This document shows, piece by piece, positions 39,911 to 47,974 of a stretch of 64,000 nucleotides of DNA. The stretch covers positions 124,001 through 188,000 of the forward strand of contig JACDOD010000004.1 of NCBI GenBank assembly GCA_017656265.1, in the 5' to 3' direction. Positions within the stretch are counted from its first letter, which is position 1. The number at the start of each line of letters is the position of its first letter. This DNA comes from Bacillaceae bacterium (lineage in GTDB: Bacteria; Bacillota; Bacilli; Bacillales; Alkalibacillaceae). The position numbers and the translations under genes are program-made. Below the pieces are notes generated by a model. It worked only from the letters and a program-made list of their open reading frames with translations, ran no database searches and was not told the DNA's origin.

Positions 39911-40687
39911 ATGAATTTTTCGTTAGAAGGCCGTACATATGTGATCATGGGTGTTGCGAATAAACGGAGTATTGCATGGGGAATTGCAAAATCGCTGCAC
40001 AAAGCAGGTGCCCGTCTGATTTTCACTTACGCAAATGAACGTTTTGAAAAACCTGTTAAAGAATTAGCTGCTACGCTGGAAGGACAGGAATCTTTATTTT
40101 ACGAATGTGACGTAACAGATGATGCAGCCATTGACAAAACCTTTGCTCAAATAAAAGAGGATGTAGGGGTGATACATGGACTTGCCCACTGCATTGCTTT
40201 TGCAAAAAAAGAAGAGTTAAAAGGCGAATTTTTAAATACGACTCGTGATGGATTTTTACTTGCCCACAATATTAGCGCTTATTCGCTGGCAGCTGTTGCA
40301 AAAGCAGCAAAGCCGCTGATGACTGAAGGAGGAAGTATTGTAACTCTGACCTACCTTGGCGGAGAACGGGTTGTTGAAAACTACAACGTTATGGGCGTGG
40401 CCAAAGCAAGCCTTGATGCTACGATGAAATATGTTGCCAATGATTTAGGCAAATATGGTATTCGTGTAAACGCCATTTCCGCTGGACCAATTCGGACTCT
40501 TTCTGCCAAAGGAGTGGGTGACTTTAACACCATTCTTAAAGAAATTGAGGAACGTGCTCCTCTTCGTCGTACCGTTACTCAGGAAGACGTGGGTGATACA
40601 GCATATTTCTTAATGAGCGATCTTTCTCGAGGCATTACAGGCGAAATTATCCATGTTGATTCAGGCTATAATATTCTGGGACGCTAA
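39911..40687 (+). CDS. fabI: Enoyl-ACP reductase FabI
   Basis: This 258-residue short-chain dehydrogenase performs the last step of each fatty-acid elongation cycle using NAD(P)H. It begins MNFSLEGRTYVIMGVANKRSIAWG, and the catalytic Tyr-x6-Lys occurs in YNVMGVAKASLDA. It is the triclosan target class. TAGGAGG precedes the ATG. Shares FapR control with fabHF. Confidence 0.96.
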   Translation: MNFSLEGRTYVIMGVANKRSIAWGIAKSLHKAGARLIFTYANERFEKPVKELAATLEGQESLFYECDVTDDAAIDKTFAQIKEDVGVIHGLAHCIAFAKKEELKGEFLNTTRDGFLLAHNISAYSLAAVAKAAKPLMTEGGSIVTLTYLGGERVVENYNVMGVAKASLDATMKYVANDLGKYGIRVNAISAGPIRTLSAKGVGDFNTILKEIEERAPLRRTVTQEDVGDTAYFLMSDLSRGITGEIIHVDSGYNILGR

Positions 40688-40730
40688 ACAAAACCCCCTT
40701 TTATAACATCAATAGATTGTTGTTTAACTG

Positions 40731-40769
40731 CCACAAAGAGGCTGGGACCACAGCCCCTTTGTGGTTTTT
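40731..40769 (+). terminator. fabI terminator
   Basis: CCACAAAG-GGCTG pairs with CAGCC-CTTTGTGG, followed by TTTTT. Confidence 0.85.
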
Positions 40770-40807
40770 ATTTTTTTCAAAATCAGCTGTCCCTCAGAAA
40801 AAATATG

Positions 40808-40836
40808 CACATTTCTGGGCGGATGTGCATATAGTG
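40808..40836 (+). promoter_or_regulatory. Possible SigK promoter of cotO
   Basis: CAC at 40808 is followed after 17 bases by CATATAGTG, one mismatch from the SigK -10 CATAnnnTA. Confidence 0.4.
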
Positions 40837-40869
40837 GATGATAGGATGATATAAAAAGGGGAGAATAGA

Positions 40870-41331
40870 ATGGACGAAAAAGAACGGGTGGTTCAAAAGC
40901 CGGTTTTGTATATCCATCAGCCAAAAGAAGAAGAGATAACGGCGAACATGCAATCTTACTTTTATTACAAAAAGAATGAAGACAGAGACAAAAAGGAAGA
41001 AAGCTCCCGGCCACAGCAATTGGTTATTGAAAAGGAACATGAACAGGAAGAAGAGCAGGAACGTCAAAGCAACTACAATAATAAACATTCAGCCAGAGAA
41101 CGCCGTCAAGCTTTTAATGAAATGAGCATCCTTGAAAAGATTCAATACTTTGTGTATATGCCGAAAAAGGTGCCCAAAATGAAGTGTGAAGTGATTACAG
41201 AAGAAAAAAAATATCGGGGCTATATTCAGTCTCTTGAAAATGAAGTGGTCCAAATGAAAATATTTCAGCGTCCATTTCAAGCGGAAATCCCATTAAATGA
41301 AATACAGGATGTAAAACTGATTGGATTTTAG
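40870..41331 (+). CDS. cotO: Spore coat protein CotO
   Basis: This 153-residue protein has a charged, Glu/Lys-rich middle (residues 40-75) and the conserved C-terminal domain MSILEKIQYFVYMPKKVPKM...YRGYIQS. CotO helps outer-coat or crust morphogenesis on the spore. The position between fabI and cotZ matches B. subtilis yjbX. AGGGGAG precedes the ATG. Confidence 0.88.
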   Translation: MDEKERVVQKPVLYIHQPKEEEITANMQSYFYYKKNEDRDKKEESSRPQQLVIEKEHEQEEEQERQSNYNNKHSARERRQAFNEMSILEKIQYFVYMPKKVPKMKCEVITEEKKYRGYIQSLENEVVQMKIFQRPFQAEIPLNEIQDVKLIGF

Positions 41332-41390
41332 ATGAATTTCGAATCATCTGACACAACCATAATTTCCCGTGGTTATGCAGATACAAAAAT

Positions 41391-41414
41391 AACCCGGGCT
41401 CTCAAAGCCCGGGC
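41391..41414 (-). terminator. cotZ terminator
   Basis: ACCCGGGCT pairs with AGCCCGGGC; the reverse strand continues TTATTTTTG. Confidence 0.75.
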
Positions 41415-41431
41415 TATCCTCTTTGGTTAAG

Positions 41432-41884
41432 TTATGGGATTGCATTGATTGCAGGAAGACAAGTGACATGGCAGAAGCATTTAAGATCAACCGTGATGCA
41501 CAGTCCAGTTCTTCTCAAGTCTTTTGCGCTTTGCTTCGTCGGGCACTTCGGATTATCTTCTTCGCCAGGGGCACGCAGCAATTCAAGAATAGCACAGCAG
41601 TCATCAAATACTTCTTTTACACGGAAATAGAAGCTTGCTACGACATCTTTATCATTATTGTCCTTGACTGCGAATCCTTTAAACGGCTCACAGTTGCCAT
41701 CACAGTATAAAAGTACAGGTACGGTATCCTTTGTAGGATGCGGACGAGCCTCACCGAGCAGTTCATTGATCGAATTTTCACAGCTAACATCACAGTCAGC
41801 TAAAATGTCTTGCTGAGCATCTGCGATTTCCCGCAGAACATTGCACACGCAATTATCAGAGTCAAACTTTTTTCCACAAGACAT
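41432..41884 (-). CDS. cotZ: Spore crust/exosporium protein CotZ/CotY (ExsY) family
   Basis: This 150-residue protein is cysteine-rich (about 14 Cys), begins MSCGKKFDSDNCVCNVL and has CDGNCEPFKGF and CFCHVTCLPAINAIP, hallmarks of CotY/CotZ/ExsY proteins that self-assemble through disulfides into the outermost spore layer. AAAGGAG precedes the ATG. It has a perfect SigK promoter. Only one member of the family is seen here. Confidence 0.93.
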   Translation of the reverse strand: MSCGKKFDSDNCVCNVLREIADAQQDILADCDVSCENSINELLGEARPHPTKDTVPVLLYCDGNCEPFKGFAVKDNNDKDVVASFYFRVKEVFDDCCAILELLRAPGEEDNPKCPTKQSAKDLRRTGLCITVDLKCFCHVTCLPAINAIP

Positions 41885-41926
41885 ATATTCATTACTCCTT
41901 TCATCATTTTGATGTTTTATCTCTAA

Positions 41927-41954
41927 TAAAGTATGCTTTCACGCATGTGTTGTG
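41927..41954 (-). promoter_or_regulatory. SigK promoter of cotZ
   Basis: On the reverse strand CAC is followed after 16 bases by CATACTTTA, a perfect match to the SigK consensus. Confidence 0.75.
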
Positions 41955-42021
41955 TGGGCAGGAATCCCCTTTTTCAAAACCTTGGGAGTGATGTTTTTTA
42001 TTGGACCGGGACATTTGACCA

Positions 42022-42049
42022 AACACTAGACGTTCATACGCATACACTA
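42022..42049 (+). promoter_or_regulatory. SigK promoter of the 80-residue gene
   Basis: AAC is followed after 16 bases by CATACACTA, a perfect SigK match, divergent from the cotZ promoter and 68 bases from it. Confidence 0.7.
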
Positions 42050-42088
42050 GTATCGTAAACAATATATGACAAGGGAGTGGAGTTCCGA

Positions 42089-42331
42089 ATGTCCGATAAA
42101 AATAAAAAAGTGATACATGTGAAGGATCTTGTGATTCAGGCAGATAATGTTATTTTTGAACCGCCGCGTCGTCCTGAACCGCATAAAGGACCAGATCGGC
42201 CACCATTTGATCCATTCTTCGGCCCTCGGCGCAGAGACGAGGATGAAAGCTCTGAAAGAGAGAGCGGGGAAAGCCGAGACAGAAAGGATTTTGATGAAGA
42301 GAATCCAAGAAGAAGACCATTTCCATGGTAG
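42089..42331 (+). CDS. Putative spore-coat-associated protein, Pro/Arg/Asp-rich
   Basis: This 80-residue protein begins MSDKNKKVIHVKDLVIQADN; after residue 30 it is low-complexity, with Pro, Arg, Asp and Glu dominating (PPRRPEPHKGPDRPPFDPFF) and ending RRRPFPW. It is probably disordered. AGGGAG precedes the ATG. The perfect SigK promoter and cotZ as divergent neighbour make a late mother-cell, coat-associated role likely. No family recognised. Confidence 0.65.
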   Translation: MSDKNKKVIHVKDLVIQADNVIFEPPRRPEPHKGPDRPPFDPFFGPRRRDEDESSERESGESRDRKDFDEENPRRRPFPW

Positions 42332-42338
42332 TTATACA

Positions 42339-42367
42339 AGGCAGTCTCTCAACTGAGGCTGTCTTTT
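42339..42367 (+). terminator. Terminator
   Basis: GGCAGTCTC pairs with GAGGCTGTC (two G-U pairs), followed by TTTTT. Confidence 0.65.
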
Positions 42368-42412
42368 TCTGTAAGAGTGTTCAGCCGGAAAAATATTAGA
42401 GAAAGGTTGCAG

Positions 42413-42619
42413 ATGCAGATGAATATAGAAAAACAGCCGTTGTTTCGTTTCCTTAGGGCATTAAATGACTTTCTGGACCAAAATGAGAATTTGCTGTTAA
42501 AGCCTGAGGAACAAATCAAAAAGATTGAAAAGGATATGGGGGAATGGAATCAACAGTTTTTAGAACAGATCAGCAATGTTGAAAAAATGATCAAAGAACT
42601 TGAGAAAAGGATGGAATAA
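42413..42619 (+). CDS. Small coiled-coil hypothetical protein
   Basis: This 68-residue protein begins MQMNIEKQPLFRFLRALND and is predicted wholly helical, with heptad-like Leu/Ile/Met spacing toward the end (ISNVEKMIKELEKRME). AAAGG is seven bases before the ATG. A spore role is only suggested by the neighbours. Confidence 0.5.
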   Translation: MQMNIEKQPLFRFLRALNDFLDQNENLLLKPEEQIKKIEKDMGEWNQQFLEQISNVEKMIKELEKRME

Positions 42620-42719
42620 CCAAAAAGAACCCGGGCCGGTCATAAATAAGGAAAAATAAACGAATGAATGTCTGTAAAAACGGGTAATGTATTATAGGTT
42701 AAAAGGGGGAGGGATGGAT

Positions 42720-42995
42720 ATGGGATATATCCTTCCGATACAGCATCACCAATACCAGGATTATCATAAAAGAACCATAAGGACAAACAAGAATCCCTTT
42801 TTTCTTGAGGGTCCATTTCCTGTAGAATTAAACAGCAAATTAAAAGAAAAGAAGAACAAAGAAAAGAAAAGCAAGGAACAACGAAAGCCACTCACTGCCA
42901 TTTATGCTGCAAGAAATGTGCATGCCATCGAGCACAGTGAAAAAATATTGGCTGAGTTAACAGGAAAAGGGAAACATGTTAACGAAAAGGTTTAA
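42720..42995 (+). CDS. Small basic hypothetical protein
   Basis: This 91-residue protein begins MGYILPIQHHQYQDYHKRT, has a Lys-rich centre (KEKKNKEKKSKEQRK) and ends polar. GGAGG lies seven bases before the chosen ATG. The opening is reminiscent of small Bacillaceae proteins of unknown role. It is 28 bases upstream of the metallo-hydrolase and may share its transcript. Confidence 0.55.
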   Translation: MGYILPIQHHQYQDYHKRTIRTNKNPFFLEGPFPVELNSKLKEKKNKEKKSKEQRKPLTAIYAARNVHAIEHSEKILAELTGKGKHVNEKV

Positions 42996-43022
42996 GTAAA
43001 AGTCCCAAAAGGAGATGCTGTT

Positions 43023-43919
43023 ATGCAATTCAAAAACATTAATGAAACCTGCTACTATTTTGATGCTCCAGTCAATATCGGCTATGTACACCATGGTGAA
43101 GAAGGACTGTTGATTGATGCGGGTCTGGACCGTTCGGTTATGAAAAAGGTGCTAAAAGCCCTCGATGAACATTCCCTTCCTGTTACTCATCTATTTGTCA
43201 CACATGCCCATGCTGATCATTATGGCGGGGCTTCTTATTTACAAAAAGAAAAGAACATCTATACCATTGCACCTAAATTTGAGGCAGCGATCCTTCAAAA
43301 CCCAATGATTGAGCCCCTGTATCTATTTGGCGGAAACGATCCCCTGCCTGAACTTCGGAATAAATTTTTAGAAGGTGAGGCCATTCAGGTTAATGAAAAA
43401 GTGGACGAAGGAGAACACCAGATTGGCAGCTTTAAAATGACGCTAATTTCAACACCTGGACATAGCTATCATCAGCTCGGTGTTCTGATCGATGATGTTT
43501 TTTATGCAGGAGACACCTATTTTGGAGCCGACCAGCTGGAAAAGCACAAAATTCCGTATATTACTGATGCTGAAAAAGCAATCAGCAGTCTAAAAAAGGT
43601 GAGAAACATTTCCTGTCAGGGAGCAGTACCGGGGCATGGGGTGTTTGAAGAAAACTTTTCTGAAACGATACAGGCAAATATGGATTATCATGAAAAACTC
43701 CTAAACGAAATTACAGCCTATATTAAAAAATGGGATGAAGGAGTCAGTCATGAACAAATTGTAGCGGATTTGTGTAAAAGATATCAGGTGAAAGCACAGC
43801 AACTGTCCCAATTTTTGCTGTTTCGGACAGCTGTTACAGCCTACTTGTCAGCTTTGATTCAGCGAGAAGAGATACATCATGAAATTAGTGGATACCGATG
43901 GGTGTTTAAAGCTAATTGA
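43023..43919 (+). CDS. Metallo-beta-lactamase-fold hydrolase
   Basis: This 298-residue protein has the metal motif THAHADHYGG near residues 60-69, further ligands in STPGHS and FYAGDT, and a C-terminal helical winged-helix-like domain. This plan suits glyoxalase-II-like or related hydrolases. Substrate unknown. AAAAGGAG precedes the ATG. Confidence 0.88.
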   Translation: MQFKNINETCYYFDAPVNIGYVHHGEEGLLIDAGLDRSVMKKVLKALDEHSLPVTHLFVTHAHADHYGGASYLQKEKNIYTIAPKFEAAILQNPMIEPLYLFGGNDPLPELRNKFLEGEAIQVNEKVDEGEHQIGSFKMTLISTPGHSYHQLGVLIDDVFYAGDTYFGADQLEKHKIPYITDAEKAISSLKKVRNISCQGAVPGHGVFEENFSETIQANMDYHEKLLNEITAYIKKWDEGVSHEQIVADLCKRYQVKAQQLSQFLLFRTAVTAYLSALIQREEIHHEISGYRWVFKAN

Positions 43920-43933
43920 ATAAGTATGCTGGA

Positions 43934-43978
43934 AAAAGTGCCTGAATGATTAGAATAACATAGCATTCAGGCACTTTT
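43934..43978. terminator. Bidirectional terminator
   Basis: A perfect 15-bp stem (AAAAGTGCCTGAATG / CATTCAGGCACTTTT) lies between convergent genes. Confidence 0.88.
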
Positions 43979-44002
43979 ATATGGTGACTATTGTTAAATT
44001 TT

Positions 44003-44677
44003 TTAATAGCTCTGTACATAGAGGCCCTGTGATTTGCTCCATTCGGCATACATAACCTCTTCAACCCTTGAAATTCCCTGCTTCTGAACTTCTTCCATTA
44101 GCCACTGTTCTGTTAATTTCGCTTCGGCTAGATTATCATAGATGATTTCTCCATCAATAATCATTGAAAAAGGAAGTTCCACTGTTTCAGGAAGGGCATT
44201 GACATCCTGGCGGGTTGCCTGCTGTTTTAAAGTGTTCAGCAAAACAGAAACACTACCGTCTGTCTCAAAAATGGCATATTCCACATCTCTCACCGAAAAG
44301 ACATCTTTTTTTCTAAGGAGGTGTAAAAGCTGATTCATATCCAGTTTGCTTTTTGCCATTACATCTTTTTGAATTTTTCCTTTATGTATGATCAAGGCTG
44401 GCCGGCCTTCCAGCAGTGCACGTGATCCTTTGAATTTTTGTGTAATCATCTCCGTCACATACAGTAACACGCCCCATAAAAAGACAACATACAAAATTTC
44501 CGGGACACCCGCTTGTTCATCAAATAGCGCATTTCCAACCAGTTCCCCTAATACGAGTGCAGCGATAAAATCAAAGGCGGTGATCTGTGTGATCTGGGAT
44601 TTTCCCAGGACTTTCGTTAACGTAAATAATGCTGCGAATCCGACAAGAGTATCCACTAACATATTTACATAGTTCAT
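44003..44677 (-). CDS. DUF421 membrane protein (YetF/YdfS type)
   Basis: This 224-residue protein has three N-terminal helices including the family motif GKSQITQITAFDFIAALVLGELVGN, then a soluble domain with RPALIIHKGKI and DVEYAIFETDGSVSVL. Such proteins are common in spore formers; function unknown. AAGGTGG sets the ATG at 44677. Confidence 0.85.
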   Translation of the reverse strand: MNYVNMLVDTLVGFAALFTLTKVLGKSQITQITAFDFIAALVLGELVGNALFDEQAGVPEILYVVFLWGVLLYVTEMITQKFKGSRALLEGRPALIIHKGKIQKDVMAKSKLDMNQLLHLLRKKDVFSVRDVEYAIFETDGSVSVLLNTLKQQATRQDVNALPETVELPFSMIIDGEIIYDNLAEAKLTEQWLMEEVQKQGISRVEEVMYAEWSKSQGLYVQSY

Positions 44678-44816
44678 TGACAAAACCACCTTCATTTTCT
44701 GTTCTCTTCTTCATCATAGACACGCCAGCACAAAAACATACACGGAACAGGGGGGAAATGCGATATTTCACTATACATAAAAAGAGGATGGGGACAGATG
44801 TGCAAAAGCAATAAAA

Positions 44817-45026
44817 AATCCGAACTAAATTCATGCGTCACATGAACTAGTCCGGATTAATTTGATTCGAGAGATAGGAAAGCTATAAAATTTGAGTCTC
44901 AAACAGTTTTTTTAATAGAGGGAATGATTGTCCAGCTTCAGCGCCCAGCCCCTCGAGCTGCTTCGGCCCCCCTGTGGCGGCGACAGCCTCCTCGGTGGTA
45001 CTCCAGCAGTTTTCGGGGCTAAACGG
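44817..45026 (+). repeat. Composite dispersed repeat, copy C
   Basis: The hairpin CCGAACTA...TAGTCCGG with a GTCAC loop (44820-44855) is followed by TATAAAATTTGAG at 44884 and the GC-rich module from TGTCCAGCTTCAGCGCC (44929) to about 45026. The order and orientation mirror copy A. The far end of the GC-rich module (the AAAAGCGG side) is missing. Sequence upstream of the hairpin also resembles copy B. Confidence 0.8.
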
Positions 45027-45073
45027 ATCTTCAATTTATTTTTTCCAGTCTTTTTTAACCTTCAATTTAAACA

Positions 45074-45496
45074 TTATAAAGTTTTAATCATGGTTACATG
45101 TGGGATTCCCGCATCCATAAACTCTTCTGAAACCACTTCATAGCCCAGGGATTGATAGAATCCTACAGCATGTGTCTGTGCGTTTAATTTTGCTTTTTTG
45201 TACCCCTTTTGACGAATCGTTTCTTCCATTGCTTGAATCATGATCTTGCCGTAGTGTTTTCCTCTGTATTCCTTTAACACACATATGCGTTCCAGTTTTC
45301 CCGTTTGACCAATGAAGCGGAGCCTGCTGGCAGCAACTGGCTCCTCATGAACATAGCCAACAAAATGAATCGATTCATTCTCATGTTCATCGATTTCGAT
45401 CTCTTCAGGCACTTGCTGTTCTTCAACAAATACAAGGCGCCTGACGCGGTAGGCATCCTGTTTTTCCTGCTGACTTTCAGCGATTAGTATGTTCAT
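45074..45496 (-). CDS. yjcF: GNAT-family acetyltransferase YjcF
   Basis: This 140-residue protein begins MNILIAESQQEKQDAYRVRR; the acetyl-CoA loop is in CVLKEYRGKHYGKIMIQAM. Its ATG follows the yjcG stop by four bases with the ribosome site inside yjcG, so the two are coupled. Acceptor unknown. The order yjcH-yjcG-yjcF matches B. subtilis. Confidence 0.88.
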   Translation of the reverse strand: MNILIAESQQEKQDAYRVRRLVFVEEQQVPEEIEIDEHENESIHFVGYVHEEPVAASRLRFIGQTGKLERICVLKEYRGKHYGKIMIQAMEETIRQKGYKKAKLNAQTHAVGFYQSLGYEVVSEEFMDAGIPHVTMIKTL

Positions 45497-45500
45497 CGGA

Positions 45501-46016
45501 TTATTGCTCACCGCCAAATTTAAAGGTTTCATACACGGTCCATGCACCATTGTCTAACTGATAAAGCAGCTGGAACCGGTCCACTTTATCCTCGATATCA
45601 AATGAGAGCATGCGCAAGCTTCCATATACATCCGAATGTTCATCATCAGATAGCTTTTGTCCAATGGTGATATGAGGTACATAAGCATACTGGCGATCTT
45701 TAATAAATTTTCCTTGATAGAGTTTTTCATTTAACTCCATTAATTCCTCAACAGGCTCTACCTTCAGATATACGGTATTGGTTACCGGGCTGAAAGAGCT
45801 GATTTTTTTGATGATTAATGGGAAAGGTTTGGTTTCGCTGGCAATAGTACGGAGCTCACCAATTAACTCTTTTATATAATCATCATCGGCTTCAAAAGCC
45901 TCTTTAAGTGTGATATGTGGAGGAATTAATGAATAGTGGGGGTCGTAGCGCTTCCGATATGAGTTGGCGATGTCTTGTACTTCTTTTGAAGGAAAAATAG
46001 CTATTCCATACTTCAT
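45501..46016 (-). CDS. yjcG: 2H phosphoesterase family protein YjcG
   Basis: This 171-residue protein has two HxT/S-x motifs, PHITLKEAF near residue 34 and PHITIGQKL near residue 116, the signature of 2H phosphoesterases (2'-5' RNA ligase-like). TAAGGAGG precedes the ATG. Biological substrate unknown. Confidence 0.9.
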   Translation of the reverse strand: MKYGIAIFPSKEVQDIANSYRKRYDPHYSLIPPHITLKEAFEADDDYIKELIGELRTIASETKPFPLIIKKISSFSPVTNTVYLKVEPVEELMELNEKLYQGKFIKDRQYAYVPHITIGQKLSDDEHSDVYGSLRMLSFDIEDKVDRFQLLYQLDNGAWTVYETFKFGGEQ

Positions 46017-46128
46017 ATAAAAACCTCCTTATTACGAAATTTTTTAGCTGATTGAAAAGTATAGTAAAGGGGACTGATTATCATTATAGCAAAAAATTGA
46101 AGCAATTTTCTAAAAATCATGTGACAGA

Positions 46129-46851
46129 TTACCCAAAAATTTTTACAAGGGCGCGTTTTAAATCCTTTTGCCAATATTTCCAGGTATGATCCCCATCTAA
46201 TTCATAGTAGGTGTATTCATTCGTTTTTTCACGCAAAATCTTGTTCAACTCCCGATTAGGTTCCAGAAAATCTTTTTTCTCGCCATCTGTTGTAGGTACT
46301 TCTGTTTCATTGAGACCAATCGTATGATAGATTGACATAGCCGAAACGTCCTTTGATTCTCTGACCATTTGCAGAACAGTTTCATCCACGTATGGTGACT
46401 GCATAATAACCCTGCCAAACGTATTGGGATACTTTAAAGCGGTCATTAAAGAAATGGTACCTCCTAAAGAATCCCCCATTAAAGCTCGACTTCCGCCCAA
46501 ATAGTAGCCGGGAAGCTCTTCATCTAGCATTGGCACCACTTCAAAGCGCAGAAATTTCATATATGCTTCATTCCGCTCACCGTCAGGATGGTATTTTTCC
46601 CTGCGGTCATAACGGTCCTTATAGTGAATTCCGGCAAAAATGGTATCCTCAATTTCGCCTTCCTCATGGAGTTCATCACTGTACGTGGCCAACCGCCCCA
46701 GTTGAAAATAATCATTGCCGTCCTGCACGATACATAAATGATATTTATACAATGGGGAAAAATTCTCCGGCCGGTAGATTTTAATGGTCAATGTTTCATG
46801 AAGGTACTGGCTGTCTATTTCCCTTTCGATCATGGTTCCTTTTCTTCCCAC
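46129..46851 (-). CDS. yjcH: Esterase family protein YjcH
   Basis: This 240-residue alpha/beta hydrolase has the nucleophile motif GDSLGG and a C-terminal His in DGDHTW, the Fes/esterase-D-like plan that includes siderophore esterases. The start is GTG preceded by CGGAGGTG. It heads yjcH-yjcG-yjcF. Substrate unknown. Confidence 0.87.
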   Translation of the reverse strand: MGRKGTMIEREIDSQYLHETLTIKIYRPENFSPLYKYHLCIVQDGNDYFQLGRLATYSDELHEEGEIEDTIFAGIHYKDRYDRREKYHPDGERNEAYMKFLRFEVVPMLDEELPGYYLGGSRALMGDSLGGTISLMTALKYPNTFGRVIMQSPYVDETVLQMVRESKDVSAMSIYHTIGLNETEVPTTDGEKKDFLEPNRELNKILREKTNEYTYYELDGDHTWKYWQKDLKRALVKIFG

Positions 46852-47105
46852 TGACGTTCACCTCCGTATGTAAATAAAAAGTACCAAACAAGGTTATTTT
46901 AACATATTCTCGCTATAATGGTTTCTCATGATTTTTACAATAAAAATTGGATTGACTGGATTTATATGGTTCATGACATATGTACTTTGTCCTATTTTTT
47001 CATATTTACCCCCATAATAGTTGAGATGACCTGATTCATATGTTTTAAACTATAGTTGTTTATTGCCTGCAGAAGAGCTTGTAGCTTCAATGGAAGGATG
47101 CAGGG

Positions 47106-47129
47106 GTTATATAGAAGATATAAGGGTAT
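47106..47129 (+). promoter_or_regulatory. Possible SigB promoter
   Basis: GTTATA, 12 bases and GGGTAT fit a SigB general-stress promoter (GTTTAA / GGGTAT) with two mismatches at -35. It lies about 100 bases before the LytTR gene. The rest of 46852-47232 shows nothing else. Confidence 0.4.
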
Positions 47130-47232
47130 ATAAAGAGGAGTTTACCGTTTTAAATCATGCCCCTCTGCTTAGCCTAAAAACCAATCAGTGTATTATGATT
47201 AAAAAAACGTAATCATAAGGATGAACAAATAT

Positions 47233-47964
47233 ATGAAACCATTTGGCATCATCATAGCAGAACATGATCAGCCTGATCGTGATAGATTAAAAAAAATGAT
47301 CTATCCGTTAAGACAATTTAAAGTGATAGGCGTGTCCGATTCAGGTTCTGATTTATGGGGGCAGCTTCAATTCAAGCAGCCGGATGCTATTATTTTAAAT
47401 CTGTCACTGCCTGAACTCAACGGTATACAAGGCGTTAATGAAATAAAAACTATGCTGCCGTATGTTCAAATTATTTTACTGACTGATCACGTTACTTACC
47501 CTGGAGAAGTTTTTGATCTTTCCGTAACCGACTACTTAAAGAAACCTTTTATAGAATCTCGTTTTTATGATGCGCTGAAAAAAGGGTGGTATGCATTAAA
47601 CCATATTTATCAGACGCCAGGTGCTGGAATGATAACTGAAAAATTAGAAGTGCGTATGAACCACGCACTATTATTTATACCCTTTCATGAAATTTTGTTC
47701 ATTGAAAGAATGAAACGCAAATCTTTTATACATACCTTGCATCATACATATGAAACTTATGAATCATTGAATTCTATAATGGATCGGCTCAGCTACCATT
47801 TTTTCCAGACTCATCGATCGTTTATCGTTAATCTGGAACATATTTATAAAATTGAGCCTGACGGACAGACTTATCTGGTTCATTTCAAAAATTTCAAAAA
47901 ACGGGCTTTTATTTCTAAAAACAATATCCAGAAAATTAAGTACTTGCTTTCGCGCGTACAGTAA
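47233..47964 (+). CDS. Orphan LytTR regulator with atypical receiver
   Basis: This 243-residue protein has an N-terminal receiver domain (residues 1-118) and a C-terminal LytTR DNA-binding domain (about 135-243, with FIERMKRKSFIHT and THRSFIVNLEHIY). At the phosphoacceptor site the sequence is PDAIILNLSLPELNG, so Asn56 replaces the usual Asp; the conserved Thr and Lys (LLTDH, LKKPF) remain. No histidine kinase is adjacent. AAGG suits the ATG at 47233 better than the one at 47221. Confidence 0.82.
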   Translation: MKPFGIIIAEHDQPDRDRLKKMIYPLRQFKVIGVSDSGSDLWGQLQFKQPDAIILNLSLPELNGIQGVNEIKTMLPYVQIILLTDHVTYPGEVFDLSVTDYLKKPFIESRFYDALKKGWYALNHIYQTPGAGMITEKLEVRMNHALLFIPFHEILFIERMKRKSFIHTLHHTYETYESLNSIMDRLSYHFFQTHRSFIVNLEHIYKIEPDGQTYLVHFKNFKKRAFISKNNIQKIKYLLSRVQ

Positions 47965-47974
47965 CAAGTCGAGA

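Noticed and set aside
46030-46128. Fur-like sequence TGATTATCATTATAG upstream of yjcG
   Set aside because: Three mismatches to the 7-1-7 motif and no iron-related genes in this unit.
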